A stretch of DNA of 64,000 nucleotides, taken from positions 1 through 64,000 of the forward strand of contig CAJHNH020002014.1 of NCBI GenBank assembly GCA_905116865.2, written 5' to 3'. A program made the translations under genes and the position numbers. Positions 1 through 45,496 of the stretch are shown piece after piece (within the stretch, counting starts at the first letter, position 1; the number at the start of each line of letters is the position of its first letter). Below the pieces are notes generated by a model. That model was not told the DNA's origin and made no database searches. It saw nothing but the letters and a program-made list of their open reading frames with translations. The DNA comes from Candidula unifasciata. Taxonomy: Eukaryota > Mollusca > Gastropoda > Stylommatophora > Geomitridae.

Positions 1-375
1 AGCCATCAGAAACGACAACCCAGTTGGAACTCTTCAGAATATTCATCACGGCTGTGTACTATCTATCACTCGATTTATTCAATTTGTACAGTATCCATAC
101 ATTGCACTGAGGTATTGGAAAGAGCAAGTATCACAACAGTTTTCCCAGTGCTCATGTGGCTGGGTCACACCTGCAGAATGGATGATGGCAAAGTACGGAG
201 AACGTTTTAGTTAGATTGTGTTATTTACCTATTGTTTTATGAATAATTGAAACTTAATAAAAACTTGTGTGGATAATTAGGCAATTACAAATGTACTAAA
301 AAAATGCTTGACCTAGCACCCCCCCCCTCCTTCCTAGCGGGGGGCGCCCCTTTGTTGAACACCACTGCTTTAGTC
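1..375. mobile_element. Likely end of a hAT-like DNA transposon
   Basis: At 354-367 the sequence read on the minus strand is CAGTGGTGTTCAAC, followed by a G/C-rich inverted patch (ggggcgcccc... ccccctcc). This resembles the CAGTGGTTCTCAACC-type terminal repeats of many hAT elements. Only one end is inside the window. Positions 1-215 are open in one frame for 71 codons, but I do not recognise the product. Confidence 0.35.
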
Positions 376-605
376 TAACGGAGAATAAAAGGTAGAAGAT
401 AAAGAAACAAGACAGTTAGTTGTAAATCAAATCTGACGATAGCTCAGTCAGTAGAGCCGTATTGAAAGCTGCAGCAGGTCTTGGTGGAGCTCCCCATGTC
501 GAGGCTTTTCTAATGGGTGGAAATGGTCAAAGCTTATTTATTGTTTCGGCACATTTACATTCTACTTATTACATCTATATCTGGGTTGTACAAGAGACAC
601 GCAGA

Positions 606-1345
606 TAGTGTACATCCCTACATCCTTGCATTGCCGACTATTGCAGATAGACTAAAGGTGCTGCAGACTAAGTCATAACTCAGAGTAGCTGCAGACAAAG
701 AACACCCTCTTTTTGAAGCTTTGGCTGCAGGTAAGGGTCAGAGGCTGAAAAGGGGGAGATCATGGATGGCTCAAGCAGAAGACACAATAAGACAAGTATG
801 CATGCTGGAGAACATTGTGAGATGAGATGAGCAGGTCAGAGTATCAGAGAACAAGTCTGACCTGTGTAGGCTTATGATCACATTGGGAAGTGCCTGGGGG
901 GTTCGTAGCGAAAGGCAACAGAAAATCTTAATTGCAAGACAGCCTAGCATACGACACAACAACGTCTAGCATGAGAATGGAGATGGAGGCGGTAGCTGCA
1001 GTTTTCCGGTGGCTAGAGAACAAAATGCATACACGTGTCGTAATTGTAACAGACTCTGAAAGTATGCGGAGAAAGGTGAAGACAGGGATGCTTCGAGCAG
1101 AGTGGCAAACTTCACTGGAAAGATCACGGGAAGTGAGCATACTTTGGATCTTTTCTCCTGGCCATGCAGGCGTGGAGGGTAATGAACAGGCAGACAGATT
1201 GGCTGGATCTGCACCACTGGGTGGTGAACTGATGCATGGCAAGGCAGATGTTGTCAAGGCCCTTTGGGAACAAGTAATGGGATCAGTAGAGAAACAAGAT
1301 TATTATTGCCTGGAGAAAATGACGCACCTGAGTGTAACCAGAGGG
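606..1345 (+). pseudogene. LINE fragment with RNase H domain (I/Jockey-type)
   Basis: The frame at 932-1333 gives RMEMEAV, VTDSESM and SPGHAGVEGNEQAD, the second, third and final catalytic regions of a retrotransposon RNase H; WIFSPGHAGV is typical of I/Jockey-clade elements. The upstream part (606-900) matches the copy at 14390-14660 but carries stops, and the segment with the first Asp (YTDGS) is deleted. It stops abruptly near 1345, where an oppositely oriented LINE begins. Confidence 0.75.
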
Positions 1346-2195
1346 TTTGTTCTTGGTCTACCCCGTGCTCTACGTCCTTCTTCTCTTTCCATGTATGCTT
1401 TGTATGGTATGGTGTCACAAGGCATTCTCTCTAAGTGGGCAAACCATTTTACTTGCTGTCTTTGTATGTAATCCAGAATTGGTTCTGTGCCGACTTGTTC
1501 TCTTATGCTCTCATTCCTGATCTTATCTCTTATGGTCACTCCTACAGCCCTTCTCAGACATCTCATTTCCATGGTTACTAATTTTCTTTTATGGTTTGTT
1601 GTGAGTGACCATGTCTGGCATTGGTAGCACAGAGTTGGAATAAATATGCTTTGAATAAGATGTCTCTTTGTGCTGATTGGGATTGTCTTATGCTGTAAGA
1701 GGGGGGCTAGCTGTCCCAATACTTGGTTTGCTTTACTGCATCTAATGTCAATTTCTGTATCCAATTTCCCATCTTCGGTAAATGTAGTTCCCAGATATTT
1801 AAACTCAGATGCCTGTTTAATGCCTTTGTATTCTATTGCTATGTTTAGATCTGTCTTCTTTTTTCCTTATGACATTACTTCTGTCTTTTCAGTGTTGATT
1901 CTCATATTATTTGTTTTACATTCTTCATTCATGGATGTTAGATGTTGTTGCAATTTCTTGGCTGTATCTGCTATCAAGGCCTGGTCATCTGCAAAGAGTA
2001 ATTCGTTGATCTTACTAAGATCTTTATTCATGGGCTTGGCATTCTTGCATATACTGTCGATGTAGGTGATAAACAGCAGTGGTGATAAGACACACCCCTG
2101 TCTTACTCCAGATGTCACTGTGAAAGGATGATATGTTCCCTGATTTATTCTAACTACACTTCTACAATCCCTGTAAAAACTTTTGCACACTTCGA
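1345..2195 (-). pseudogene. RTE-like LINE reverse transcriptase fragment
   Basis: On the minus strand, 2190-1867 encodes TSGVRQGCVLSPLLF (RT motif B), LLFADDQALI (motif C, FADD) and MRINTEKTEVM; after a frame break 1764-1345 encodes QCQTWSLT, MEMRCLRRAVG, VKWFAHLERM and a GRPRTNP end. Same family as the copy at 53.0-54.1 kb. Truncated at the 5' end before motif A and frame-shifted, so inactive. Lies just upstream of the hnRNP U-like promoter, in opposite orientation. Confidence 0.8.
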
Positions 2196-2380
2196 TGAGG
2201 TATTTCTTATATCACTAATAAATATCAGTGTACTGATGTTTTTTTCAATTCGTCATTTGTGTGTGTGCGTGCGCGCGCGTGTGATTAAAATAAAATCCTT
2301 TTCTTATTAAAATGTTAGCAAAGGTTTGTTTCTTTAATTAAAAAAACAACTGTTTTTTTTAAGTATTTTGCATGCGGCTT

Positions 2381-2494
2381 CCTTTGTCAGCCATCTTGAA
2401 TTTATCAATCTCGACGCCATAATAGTAGGATTGAATACGTTATCCGCTGCGACGGTAGAAGACTTCATATCTCTAGTCTAGAGATTAGTGCAAA
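2381..2494 (+). promoter_or_regulatory. Probable core promoter / 5' UTR of the hnRNP U-like gene with YY1-like motif
   Basis: CCATCTT at 2391-2397, about 100 bp before the start codon, matches the core of the YY1 site (reverse complement AAGATGG), which often lies at or just after the start site of ubiquitously expressed TATA-less genes. No TATA box is seen at a fitting distance. The transcription start itself is inferred. An alternating GC/GT run at about 2262-2282 lies just upstream. Confidence 0.4.
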
Positions 2495-35906
<33,412 letters not shown>

Positions 35907-37690
35907 AGCAATTGGAAATGTCTCTCCCCATAGCGTTACACCTGTTTTGATTTAGATGTTTGTAATGTCCAGTCTTTGTTATCTGGTTCTTTTAATGCAC
36001 CTATTTTTTTAAACTAACAATTTAAGTTGTGGAATCCATTTGATTTAATATGTAGTTATTGTTGTAGTTATTGAGAATCTTAAATTATGAATTACACACA
36101 GCAATGAGACTGAGTAACTAGACAAAAGTGCGTCCCTAATTATGCAGTCTATCATGATTTGCAGTTTTGTGTAGAGTTGCATTTTGATTGAAATATGGTC
36201 ATGCTAAAGTGTAAAGCAGCTTTCGATGACTTTGTTTTCACAGACATCAACCATTGTCATATGGTGATTGTTCACCATCCATTTCATGTCGCCTTACCAT
36301 CAAACTTATATCACAAACACTTCTCATGTATACACCACCTTTTACAAAATAGCAAGTCTGTTGAAAACCTCACAGACTCCCTTGATGTCCATGACCTCCA
36401 TTGATGTCGTGACTTCCCTGGGAACAGCACAGGCCAGTTTAGGGACCACTGATGTTGAGTGAAAATAGGCTGGCTAATAAATCTTCTCATTAACAAGAGT
36501 TTCTGTGCCAGTTCTTTTAACTGATATATTGATGTCTCATTTGTGGGTTTATCATTTTAAAATTGAGATTACTATAAAACAAATATTGTCTATATTGTTA
36601 TGGATATTGTTTGTTTTAAATACTATTTGAGAAAAGTAGGTTTTGGTTGCTATTATCTCAGATAAGATGTGTAAGCTTGTGTTATTGACACCCAGATCAT
36701 TAGAGATTGTGAATGTCATGAGGAAGTCTTCATTTTACTGTGCTGTATTGTGATTGTGTGTGTTACTTGTTGTACAAACGATTTATTTTCACATATTTGA
36801 ATCAGTGTAATCTCATTGGTGGTGGAAACAAGAGTCGTAGATAATGCTCTTGCTAACCGCAGTAGTCATAAGTCTGGACTGACCTCCCCAGTCAGTAGTG
36901 ACAAAGGGCTGAGTGAGATCAGTCTAGTCTAGTTCATCAGATCAGGGCTGCTATTTGGGGAACTCCAGGCAGATGGTGGGCTGCAGACTACATCACTTCT
37001 CCAGCACCGTTTGGGCATTTATTTAGGCATAGATCACATATTGGTCGCAACAGAATCAAGACCATTGCAGCCTCTGTAAGTTTGGCTCTATCTGTATCTC
37101 TAACGTACGATTTGTTTGGTGTGTAAATGTTAACAAAAGGAATAAACTTTTAAATTGTGGTGAGTGTATGTAGAACAGGCAATATCAGGACAGCTTTTTC
37201 TTCTGTCATCTCTGAGACAGGCAGTCATGTTGTCTTCATGAATGTTGTTGCTTTATGTGACAGGCCATTGTTTTATGAAATATTAAATTGGTTTCCACGT
37301 TTTAAACAATATGCACATTGTTTTGTCTTAATTTAAAAAGTTCAACCAATCTCTTTTGAACTAGTTGACACCACCAAGAGTATTCTTGTTGGTCATAGTA
37401 TTTGTTTTCTGCTGTTTGTCGCCACAGTGGGAATATGCTGTCTTGGGAATGTTACACACTGAGGCCTCCAATGTCTTCTTTGGTGTGATTCTTGTAGCAC
37501 TGGCCAGAAGCCATAAAAACAATTTTCATTAACTATCCACCGTTGAAATTTAACCATGAGACTTGATCATGGGGAAAATGATCGCAGATAGATGAGCATC
37601 TGAGAAGCACACAGCAGTGGTACAGAAATCCCATACTATATTTGTGTTCCATGAAGATGATACTTTGGTATGGTAGCAAGCGGGGAGGAA
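35907..37690 (+). other. 3' UTR and downstream flank of the hnRNP U-like gene
   Basis: Probable 3' UTR to 36.5 or 37.2 kb, then AT-rich flank. The stretch 36830-37020 is more GC-rich and repeat-like but unclassified. Confidence 0.5.
36476..36481 (+). terminator. Candidate poly(A) signal AATAAA of the hnRNP U-like gene
   Basis: AATAAA about 570 bp after the stop codon, in a stretch without recognised repeats. A second AATAAA at 37141-37146 would give a 3' UTR of about 1.25 kb. The copy overlapping the stop codon is too early to be likely. The choice cannot be made from sequence alone. Confidence 0.4.
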
Positions 37691-37699
37691 AGCCTTAAC

Positions 37700-37840
37700 A
37701 CCAACCTCAATCTTACAGATAAAAGACCTTCCCAGGACAGCTCTGTCCTAAATCAAACATCTCACTCTCCCAGATTCGTCAGGCTGCCTTCTTGTCTATC
37801 TTGGTGTCATTTTTGACAGAAGCTTTAAAGGGACAAGTCC
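37700..37840 (+). pseudogene. Small LINE reverse transcriptase fragment
   Basis: One frame at about 37790-37845 reads SGCLLVYLGVIFDRSFKGTS; YLGVIFDRS is the motif E to thumb region of Jockey/CR1-type reverse transcriptases. Too short to classify. Confidence 0.4.
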
Positions 37841-38194
37841 TTGAACAAAACAGTTGATGCCTTGTTTGCTTAGCAACATTGCCGTTTGCAAGTGTTGTAC
37901 AAAGCACAGAATTACATTTGTAATCCTCACTACAGGAGTCTGTAAAACTACACCAGTACCAGATATTTTAAAAAAAATATTTGACTACAGGCACTGTTGT
38001 ACAGCTATGTTTCTAGACGCTATGTAAATACAAGTATCGTCCAACTGGAAGCGGAATATAAAAACTATTTTAATAAATCCAAGACCAGACAATCTAACAC
38101 AGCCACGACCAAACAATTAAGCTTGTTTAGAAAGAAAGGACATTATCAAGCAGACCTACATTTGAGGGCACGAGTACCATAGAACACTCTTCCC

Positions 38195-40830
38195 TCAAAA
38201 AACAGTTTGTAAGGTCACATGGAGATCTCCAGATGGACACACAGAAAACCAGACTGACCATTTTCTTATAAATGGAAAATGGAGGCATTCCGCGCAAGAC
38301 ATCAGAGTACGGCGTAGATCATAGGGAGTGACCATAATTTACTTATTGGAAAAATCGGGTTAAAACAAAGGAAAGCTAAAATAGAACAAAAACCGCATGA
38401 TGTAGGAAAATGGCAGGACACACATATCAAACAGCAATTCAAGATGGAACTCAAAAACAGATGTAGCATTTTACAAGAAGAAACAAATGGTAATCGACAA
38501 ATTCAATGAAGCAGTCAAATTAGCAGGGGAGAAAATATTAGGACATAGGCGGTCAAAGAAAGAGGAGTGGATTTCCCAATCGACGTAGGATAATATAGAA
38601 CAACGGAAAGATACTAAAAGGCAAATGTTGGATGCAAAATCAGCCAGATTGAAAGTAAAATTTTATAAAGAATATGCAACAAAGAACAAAGAGGTTGAAG
38701 CAGGAGCAAAAGCAGACAGACTTTCGTATATTGGAAAACTAGTAACAGAAGCAGAAAATAAGCAGGACATCAAAACATTGTACAACATAACTAAGAAACT
38801 GAAAGGAAATGTGGTATCGCACCAAAATTGGCCTTTAAATGCAAAGAGTGGGAAAATGATTCCAGCCGACAATGAAAAATTAGAAATGTGGAAAGAACAC
38901 TTCCATGAATTACTAAACTGTCCAGACCCACCTGTACTTGCTGATATACCAGAAGCACAGGAAGACCTACAAAGAAGCCTAGAGCCTTTTTCGGAGGCAG
39001 AGGTTAGGGAGGCGATTAAAGCTCAAAAAGTTAACAGAGCACCTGGGTGTGAAGGAATCTGCCCAGAAATGCTGACAGAGGAAATTGAAACGCCAAAACT
39101 ATTGTGTAAGATTTTTTCAAGAAATCTGGAACAAAGATTAAGAAGAAATCCCACAGGAATGGAAAAAAGGGTACAATTCTTAAATGAATAAAGAAATGAA
39201 ATTTAGAAAACTAACAACTGGATAGGTATCACATTACAATCAGTAACTAGTAAAATCTTTAGCACTTGATAGTATAATAAGTTTGACTGTGTGAAGCATG
39301 AAGAAGTAATCAAACTGTTAGAAAAATTAAACATTGATGGGAAAGATCTACGAATAATAAAGAATATGTATTGGCAGCAAACAGCAGTTATAAGAAAAAA
39401 CAACTGTTTAGGTACATTTCTAAGCATAAAGAGGGAGGTTCGACAAGGATGTGTACTTTCACCTGATTTGTTTTCAATATAAAGTGAATATATACTTACT
39501 TACTTAGTCGCTCCTCTTCTACCTTGGGGTGTAGAGGTTTGCCAGAGAGATCGCCAGACGTCTCTATCAGCAGTTTTCTTTCTGGCTTTGTTCCATTCCA
39601 GTCCTCTGTCAGTTAGGGACTGTCAGATGTTGTCTTCCCAGCGCACCCTAGGTCGTACTGGAGGTCTGGTTCCCTGGTTCTTAGCCTCCCATGCCTGCCA
39701 TGGTGGCCGATTTTCACCCATTCTGCATACATGTCCAAACCATCATAACTGTGACTGATCCACTCGGGTTTGTAAGGAATGGGTATCAAGATCTTGACGT
39801 ATTGTCTGATTGCGAACTTTGTCCCTTCTTGTCACTTGGACTACCTTTCTCAGATATCTCATTTCCGAGGCCTGCAGCTGACTTCTGTGAACTGTTGTCA
39901 TTGCCCATGACTCACACCCATAGGTCAGGACTGGTACATAGGTAGAGCGTTAAACAGCCATTTTCGTCCTCTTGCCAATTTCTTAAAGTGAATATATAAT
40001 GAGATCTTTAATTGATATGCCCGGAATTGTGGTTGGTGGGCACAATATAAACAATTTACGCTATGCTGATGACACAGTCTTGATAGCAACAAGTCAGAAA
40101 GAATTACAGGAAATGATAGACATTGTGGTGTAAGAAAGTGGAAGAATGGGCCTCAGTCTGAATAATGGGAAGACAGAAGTAATGGTGGTATCAAAGAAAC
40201 AAATTATTCCTAAATGTGTAATAAAAGTCAATGGTGTTATTTTAGGACAAGTACAGAATTGTAAGTATCTAGGCACGTGGATAACATCAGATGGAAGATG
40301 CATAACTGAAATAAGAAACATAATTGGACAGGCAAAAACTGCTTTTTATAAAATGAAAAACATTTTGTGCAATATATCCTTGTCATTGAGAGTTAGAAAA
40401 AGAATTCTTGCTTGCTACATACATCCAGTTTTAACATATGGATGTGAAACCTGGAAAATCGGTAGGCAGGCCAAACAATTTTTAGAGGCCTCAGAGATGT
40501 GGTTTTACAGAAGAATGCTTAGAATACCTTGGACAGCCAAAAAGAGCAACCAAGAGGTTTTGAAAGAGGTGGGAGCCCGAAGACAACTTATCACAGACAT
40601 AGGAAGGAGATAGTCATCATTTTTCGGCCATGTTATAAGAAGAGGGAAAAAAGAACATGTTGTGACCACTGGAAAGATCTGTGGAAAAAAGATAGAGATA
40701 GACAAAGAGAGAAGATGCTTGACATCTTGTTGCATGGCATGGAGGTGTGTCGGCACATGAACTGATACATGCTGCAGGAGATCGCGGATTATGGAGAGGC
40801 ATGATCGCCCACGCCAGTCGGCAAGGCACC
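38195..40830 (+). pseudogene. RTE-like LINE, endonuclease end through 3' tail, with nested insertion
   Basis: In order: end of an endonuclease (TWRSPDGHTENQTDHFLING near 38215-38275), a pre-RT frame 38625-39191 with EAEVREAIKAQKVNRAPGCE, RT motif B at about 39436 (REVRQGCVLSPDLF), then a nested element (39495-39983), then LRYADDTVLIA (motif C) at about 40056, GKTEVMVVSKK, YIHPVLTYGCETW, WFYRRMLRIPWTAKKSNQEV and a 3' end GDRGLWRGMIAHAS..G followed by (ATA)n at 40818-40834. Several stops make it inactive. Copies: 12403-13119 and 49740-50115. Confidence 0.85.
39480..39998 (-). mobile_element. Nested LINE 3' fragment with 15-bp target duplication
   Basis: Insertion 39495-39983 flanked by perfect taaagtgaatatata at 39480-39494 and 39984-39998. 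On the minus strand it encodes the LINE C-terminus: RVDQSQL, WFGHVCRMGENRPPWQAWEA, RPPVRPRVRWEDNI, SLTDRGLEWNKARKKTADRD, SLWQTSTPQGRRG, and ends in (TAAG)n at 39495-39505. This splits the host LINE's RT between motifs B and C. Confidence 0.9.
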
Positions 40831-40844
40831 TGATAATAATAATG

Positions 40845-41640
40845 AGCATAATAAGTCAAGAGCAAGCAGGATTCAGAAAGGAGAATTCATGTATTGATCA
40901 CATCTTTACTCTGAGTCAAATAATTGAACAAAGTGACGAATGGAATAGTGCAGTTTATATGACCTTTGTGGATTTTGAAAAAGCCTTTGATAGCCTGCAT
41001 AGGAAATCACTATAGAAGATTTTGCGTCACTATGGTGTACCACAGAAAGAAGTAAATTTGATCAAAGCCATTTGCTTAGAGTTTCATTGCAAGGTAGTTT
41101 GTGATAATTATACAACAGAAAGTTTCTTTGTCAACACAGGAGTCAGGCAGGGACGCATACCATTCCTCTTTTTGTTTAATTCGACAATGACTGGCTGATG
41201 AAGAAAGCTACACGAGATAGAAAAAGAGGCATTAGGAGGTCACTCACCTCTATTTTAGAAGATTTGGACTATCCAGATGACATCTGCCTTATATCAAGCC
41301 GTCATGTGGACGCTGAGGAAAAGATTGCAAGACTTTCAACAACATCCCTTAAGATAGGACACAGTAAAACTAAAGTTATAGGAAATAATTACAAAACAGA
41401 AAATCCAGTTATTTTAAATGATGAAGCAATAGAGGAAGTTGAAGAATTTATATACCTCGGAAGTAAAGTTAAAGTTACTCCAGATGGAGATTCTGAAAAG
41501 GATGTAACATCAAGAATAAACGAAGCAAATGAAGCATTTACCATGCTTAAAAATATATGGAAGTCAAAGGGACTTTAAAGACAAAACTCAGAATATACAA
41601 GAGCAACATTTTAGGAATACTATTATACAACATAGAATAA
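40845..41640 (+). pseudogene. Second RTE-like LINE fragment, RT domain
   Basis: Begins abruptly with SQEQAGFRKENSCIDHIFTL, then MTFVDFEKAFDSLHRKSL (motif A), TGVRQGRIPFL (motif B with C changed to R), YPDDICLISSRH (motif C, FADD changed to YPDD), FIYLGSKV and INEANEAFTMLKNIWKSKGL. Closest in the window to the minus-strand elements at 7137 and 43117. No 5' region or RT end; it directly follows the tail of the preceding LINE. Confidence 0.82.
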
Positions 41641-41649
41641 AATTAATAT

Positions 41650-42181
41650 GGTCAAATGTCTGAACGCGGTTTCTGGCACCTCTCCAAGGCGATCCTCATC
41701 CACATGGTGGCACTTTGTGTCATCGGGTGTTTATCGCATGTGTGGTGTCCTAGTGGGGTAGAAAGTCAGTCAATTACAACGCACATAATCCAGTTTTTTT
41801 AGGACACAATTTTTGGCTCTCCTGTCAACTACGGCCGGTAAACAACAGTCGACGGCCGGTTAGTCAGAGTTCTGTCCCTTGGCTAGACTGGTGGGATGGT
41901 GAGAGACTGGTGGGAGACTGGTGGGGTGGTGGGAGACTGGTGGAAAATACGCCCGGTGGACCACCTACAAAACTACCGACAGGAGAGCCAAATTTTTTTT
42001 ATTTAAAACCCCACCCTGACTTTTTCCAGGGGCCGCAAAATAAATATGGCCAATTGCCTGAACGCTGTTTCTGGGACCTCTCCACGGCGATCCTCATCCA
42101 CATGGTGGCACTTTGTGTCATCGGGTGTTTATCGCTTGTGTGATGTCCTGGTGGGGTAGAAAGTCAGTCAGTCAGTCACAA
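41650..42181. repeat. Pair of ~135-bp direct repeats around a short inverted-repeat element
   Basis: 41650-41785 and 42046-42181 are direct copies (catccacatggtggcacttt, gtgtcatcgggtgtttatcg, ggggtagaaagtcagtcaa). Between them tttggctctcctgtc at 41812-41826 and its inverse gacaggagagccaaa at 41978-41992 bound a ~180-bp segment rich in ggtgggagactggt and cggccgg motifs, a MITE candidate. The (GTCA)n at the end of the second copy resembles a retroposon tail. Confidence 0.75.
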
Positions 42182-42449
42182 CGCAATTTGCAAATAATTT
42201 ATCGAGGGGAGTTTGTAACAAGCCTGGCAGCCGCTACACCTCATAATGTTCTAAATAAATAAAAAGTTAGCGGATGTCCTAGAAACGCCAGTTTATAAAT
42301 ACTTCTTCCTATAGTCCCTGCTATGTAGAATAGGTAGTCACGTCTACCCAAAACCCTCTGTCTCGTGTACTTTCAATCACTTATGGCACAGATGATGTTC
42401 CATGCCATAATTTGTAACTGTCCAAAATCTTCTCCTTCAACCCCCCTCT
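42182..42449. other. Spacer, nothing recognised
   Basis: Sequence between the direct-repeat pair and the next LINE fragment. It may include the degraded 3' part of that fragment. Confidence 0.35.
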
Positions 42450-42900
42450 ACCTCTTCTCTAACTTACCTACTGACACTCTAGTTTTCTTCTTATGACGTA
42501 ACCGAAGAGTGTAGATTGTCTCCTGATGTGGGCAATCAGTTCATCATCATGAATCAGTTTCTTTCAAGACATCTTCATTGCTCTTTTTATCTGTCTGAGT
42601 TACTCCCATCATCATCGTGAAGCAGGTCCTTTGCTGAACGTTGCTCTCATCACGGTCTGCCGGACAGAAACTCGGTCTCTCGCCAGCTCTCCCGCTTCAT
42701 GTACTTTCACTCTCAAGGAGTCACTTATATCCTGTGCCTATCTTATTGTCGGTCGGCCCCTGATCATTCGTCTATAAAGCCACATACGCGAAACTTCTGA
42801 ATAATATTTCACTAATCTACCAGCTGTCCTTGATTCAGCTCCGTATATCAGGATAGGATTTATGAAGCTTTTAAGTATTCTCTTTCTTATTTAATTGACC
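42450..42900 (-). pseudogene. RTE-like LINE C-terminal fragment
   Basis: Minus strand gives SFINPILIYGAESRTAG and SRMWLYRRMIRGRPTIR before a stop, then further decayed sequence. This is the region after the RT thumb in RTE-type elements. Confidence 0.65.
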
Positions 42901-43116
42901 CACAAAAAAAAAAAAGATTTTATAGAAAATTTTTCATTTTCTAAAAATGTACTTTGATGATGCGTTTCGGAAAGCTTACTTTTTTAATTACAATTACATC
43001 GGGTTTTTTCTGCTGTTCAAACAAAGCTCCTTGATTTGATTTTTATTTACAATTATGTCCATCTTTTCTTGCAGTCGTTTTTCATTTTCAGCGATCAAAA
43101 CTGTCATCATCATCAT

Positions 43117-44760
43117 CAGTTCTCGTTATGCCTAATGGCACATGAGGCTTCAGAGAGGACTTTCCATGCTTTCCTGTCCTGTGCAATCTTCAGTGCAATT
43201 TTCCATGTCAAAGATGCCGCACTCAAGTCACTTTCCATCGTTCGTCTCCATGTTGTTTTTGGGCGCCACTGTTTTCTCTTTTCCTCTGGTGTCCATGTGA
43301 AAGCTGTTTTGGCGGGTATATCAGGATTCATTCTCATGACGTGGCCAAGCCATTTCCATCTTCTCTTGATTATCATACTGTCTAAAGTTTCTTGGTTTGT
43401 GACTTGAAGTAGTTTAGTGTTTGAGATTGTATCTGGCCAGGAAGTTTTGATAATTCTACGTAGACATGTGTGGTGGAAGGTGGAAAGCTTGTGTGCATCC
43501 TTTTTGGTCATTCTCCAGCATTTCGCTCCACAAAGAACTGGCAAAATGATGATCTTGTAGAGTCGGAGTTTCGTTCCTCTGCAGTAATTGTTGGATTTCC
43601 AGATTTGCCTCATCCTTCCAAAAGCAGCCCTAGCTTTGTTCAGACGTGACTTTATGTCCTCTTCGGTCTCTCCCGGCAGGGACACCACACTGCCAAGATA
43701 TGTGAAATGTTCTACATTTTTAAGAATTTTGTTATTTATGGTCACTGGTTGTTGGTTTGGACTGCTTGTCATGATCTTAGTTTTCTTTGTATTTATTCTC
43801 AGTCCCACCATTTCTGCTGTGCTGTGTAGTCTGTTACTTTTTACTTGTATATGTTCATGTTTATGTGATAGGAGTGCTATATCATTTGCAAAATCAAGGT
43901 CCTCAAGCATGGTGAATGGAGTATGCCTCTCAATGTCCTGTCTTCTGTGTTCTTTAGTATCCAATCAATCACAAGGTTGAAGAGGAGAGATGACATAACA
44001 CATCCCTGTCTTACACCTGTCGTTACTGGGAAAGATGTATTGTAATTTTTTATACTGCAGGAAAATTCTTTATACAAGAGAGCAATTATGTTGACTATTT
44101 TTTCTGGAATTCCATAATGTCGTAGAATTTTCCCATAGACTGTCTCTATGGACGCTGTCAAAAAAAGCTTTCTAAAAGTCCACAAAATTTAAAAATATAC
44201 TTCTCTGCCATTCATTGCATTGTTCTAAAATGTTACGTATGGAGAAGATGTGTTCAATTGTTCCTCTGCGCTTTCTGAATCCTGCTTGTCCTACTCGTAG
44301 GCATTTATCTACTCCTTTTTTCAAGCCGCATTATGATGATTGTACAAAATATTTTGCTTGGTACTGAGACCAGAGTAATTCCCCTTCAATTATTGCAGTC
44401 TGTTAAGTCTCCTTTTTTGGGGGGATTTTGACTATTGTTCCTTCAGTCCAGTCATCAGGCAACACTTCTTTTCCCCAAATATCCTTGAACAATGGTTCTA
44501 GAATGCTAGCAGTTGTTTTTGGATCTACTTTGAGACGTTCTGCTTGTAGTTCGTCTTTGCCTGGTGCTTTGTTGTTCTTTAAAGTGTGGATAGCATTAAG
44601 GATTTCCTGTTTGCTTGGTGGTTCAGTAATAATGTCAACGTCCTGAGAGGCTGGTTGAATATCTGGGGGATTTTCAGGATCAGGTCTGTTTAAGAGGTCG
44701 GAGAAGTGTTTAGTACTTATTTCCTCTTGAAGTTTCAGTAACGTTGTAGATTTTTTTTAC
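43117..44760 (-). pseudogene. RTE-like LINE, most complete copy of this family
   Basis: Minus strand from 44760: pre-RT region (NAIHTLKNNKAPGKDELQAE), VEGTIVKIP-like entry, GFRKRRGTIEHIFS, FVDF then stop then KAFLTASIETVYGKILRHYG, TTGVRQGCVMSSLLFN (motif B), and a 282-codon frame 43964-43116 with LEDLDFANDIALLSHKHEH (motif C FAND, Asp changed), FTYLGSVVSLPGETEEDI, RRWKWLGHVMRMNPDIPAKT and a C-terminus ending SEASCAIRHNEN. The 3' tail is (GAT)n at 43103-43117. Frame breaks and the altered catalytic box make it dead. Confidence 0.87.
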
Positions 44761-45496
44761 AGGGCAGAGCTGTCAATACTGCGCACTGCGGCCAACCCCC
44801 GAGCAGGGAGGCCATCTTTAATCTGGCCCCTCATCAATGACCTGTTCGGCTTGGGCTCAAGTTGTTAATTACATGCCGACCAACCGATATTCCTGGCATA
44901 CCATGTATGGATTTAATCATAAATACACGTACTATAAATCGACTGGGTGATATCTTCACAGGGAAATGTTTGGGAGATGTTTCTTCAGTTACCCTTTTAT
45001 CGCTTTGAGTTTCGTGTTTGAGACATTCTAGATCTCTCTCTCTCTCTTCTAGCTGATTCAATCATAAACAATGACACTAGTATAGAATTCTCTGGTTTAA
45101 AATCATATGATGTTTTCTCTACGGAACATTTTATTTACTGTCTTTGTATGCTTTTATTGCTTCAAAACAATATTATTGTTCAAAAGCTGATTTTTGTTTC
45201 TTATAATCTATTTCCCGATTTTATATCTTCTCGCTCCAGCAGTCCTTCTTATACGTCTCATTTCTATGGTTACTAATTTGGAAAAGTTGGCCTCAGCTCC
45301 TGCTCTCTATATACACTCTGAAGGACTGCTGCTCCTCTAGTTTTTGGTGTTTAACCTTCCCACTTGTATCGCAGTCTACCTATTACTTGCCTATCTCAAC
45401 TTTCCTCTAAGTATAACTTTATAAGTCTTCTTAATTTCTAGGTTTCTCGTTCCCCCCCGCCCCCCCCCTGGCCCGACTATTAATAATCTCTACCCC
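44761..45496. other. Spacer with a tiny LINE remnant
   Basis: On the minus strand 45225-45290 reads KLVTIEMRRIRRTAGAR, matching the LVTMEMRCLRRAVG segment of the LINE at 1345-2195. (CT)n near 45035. Otherwise nothing recognised. Confidence 0.4.

Noticed and set aside
430..460. tRNA-like gatagctcagtcagtagagc
   Set aside because: Looks like a tRNA A box, but no B box or cloverleaf follows at the right distance, so neither a tRNA gene nor a SINE can be supported.
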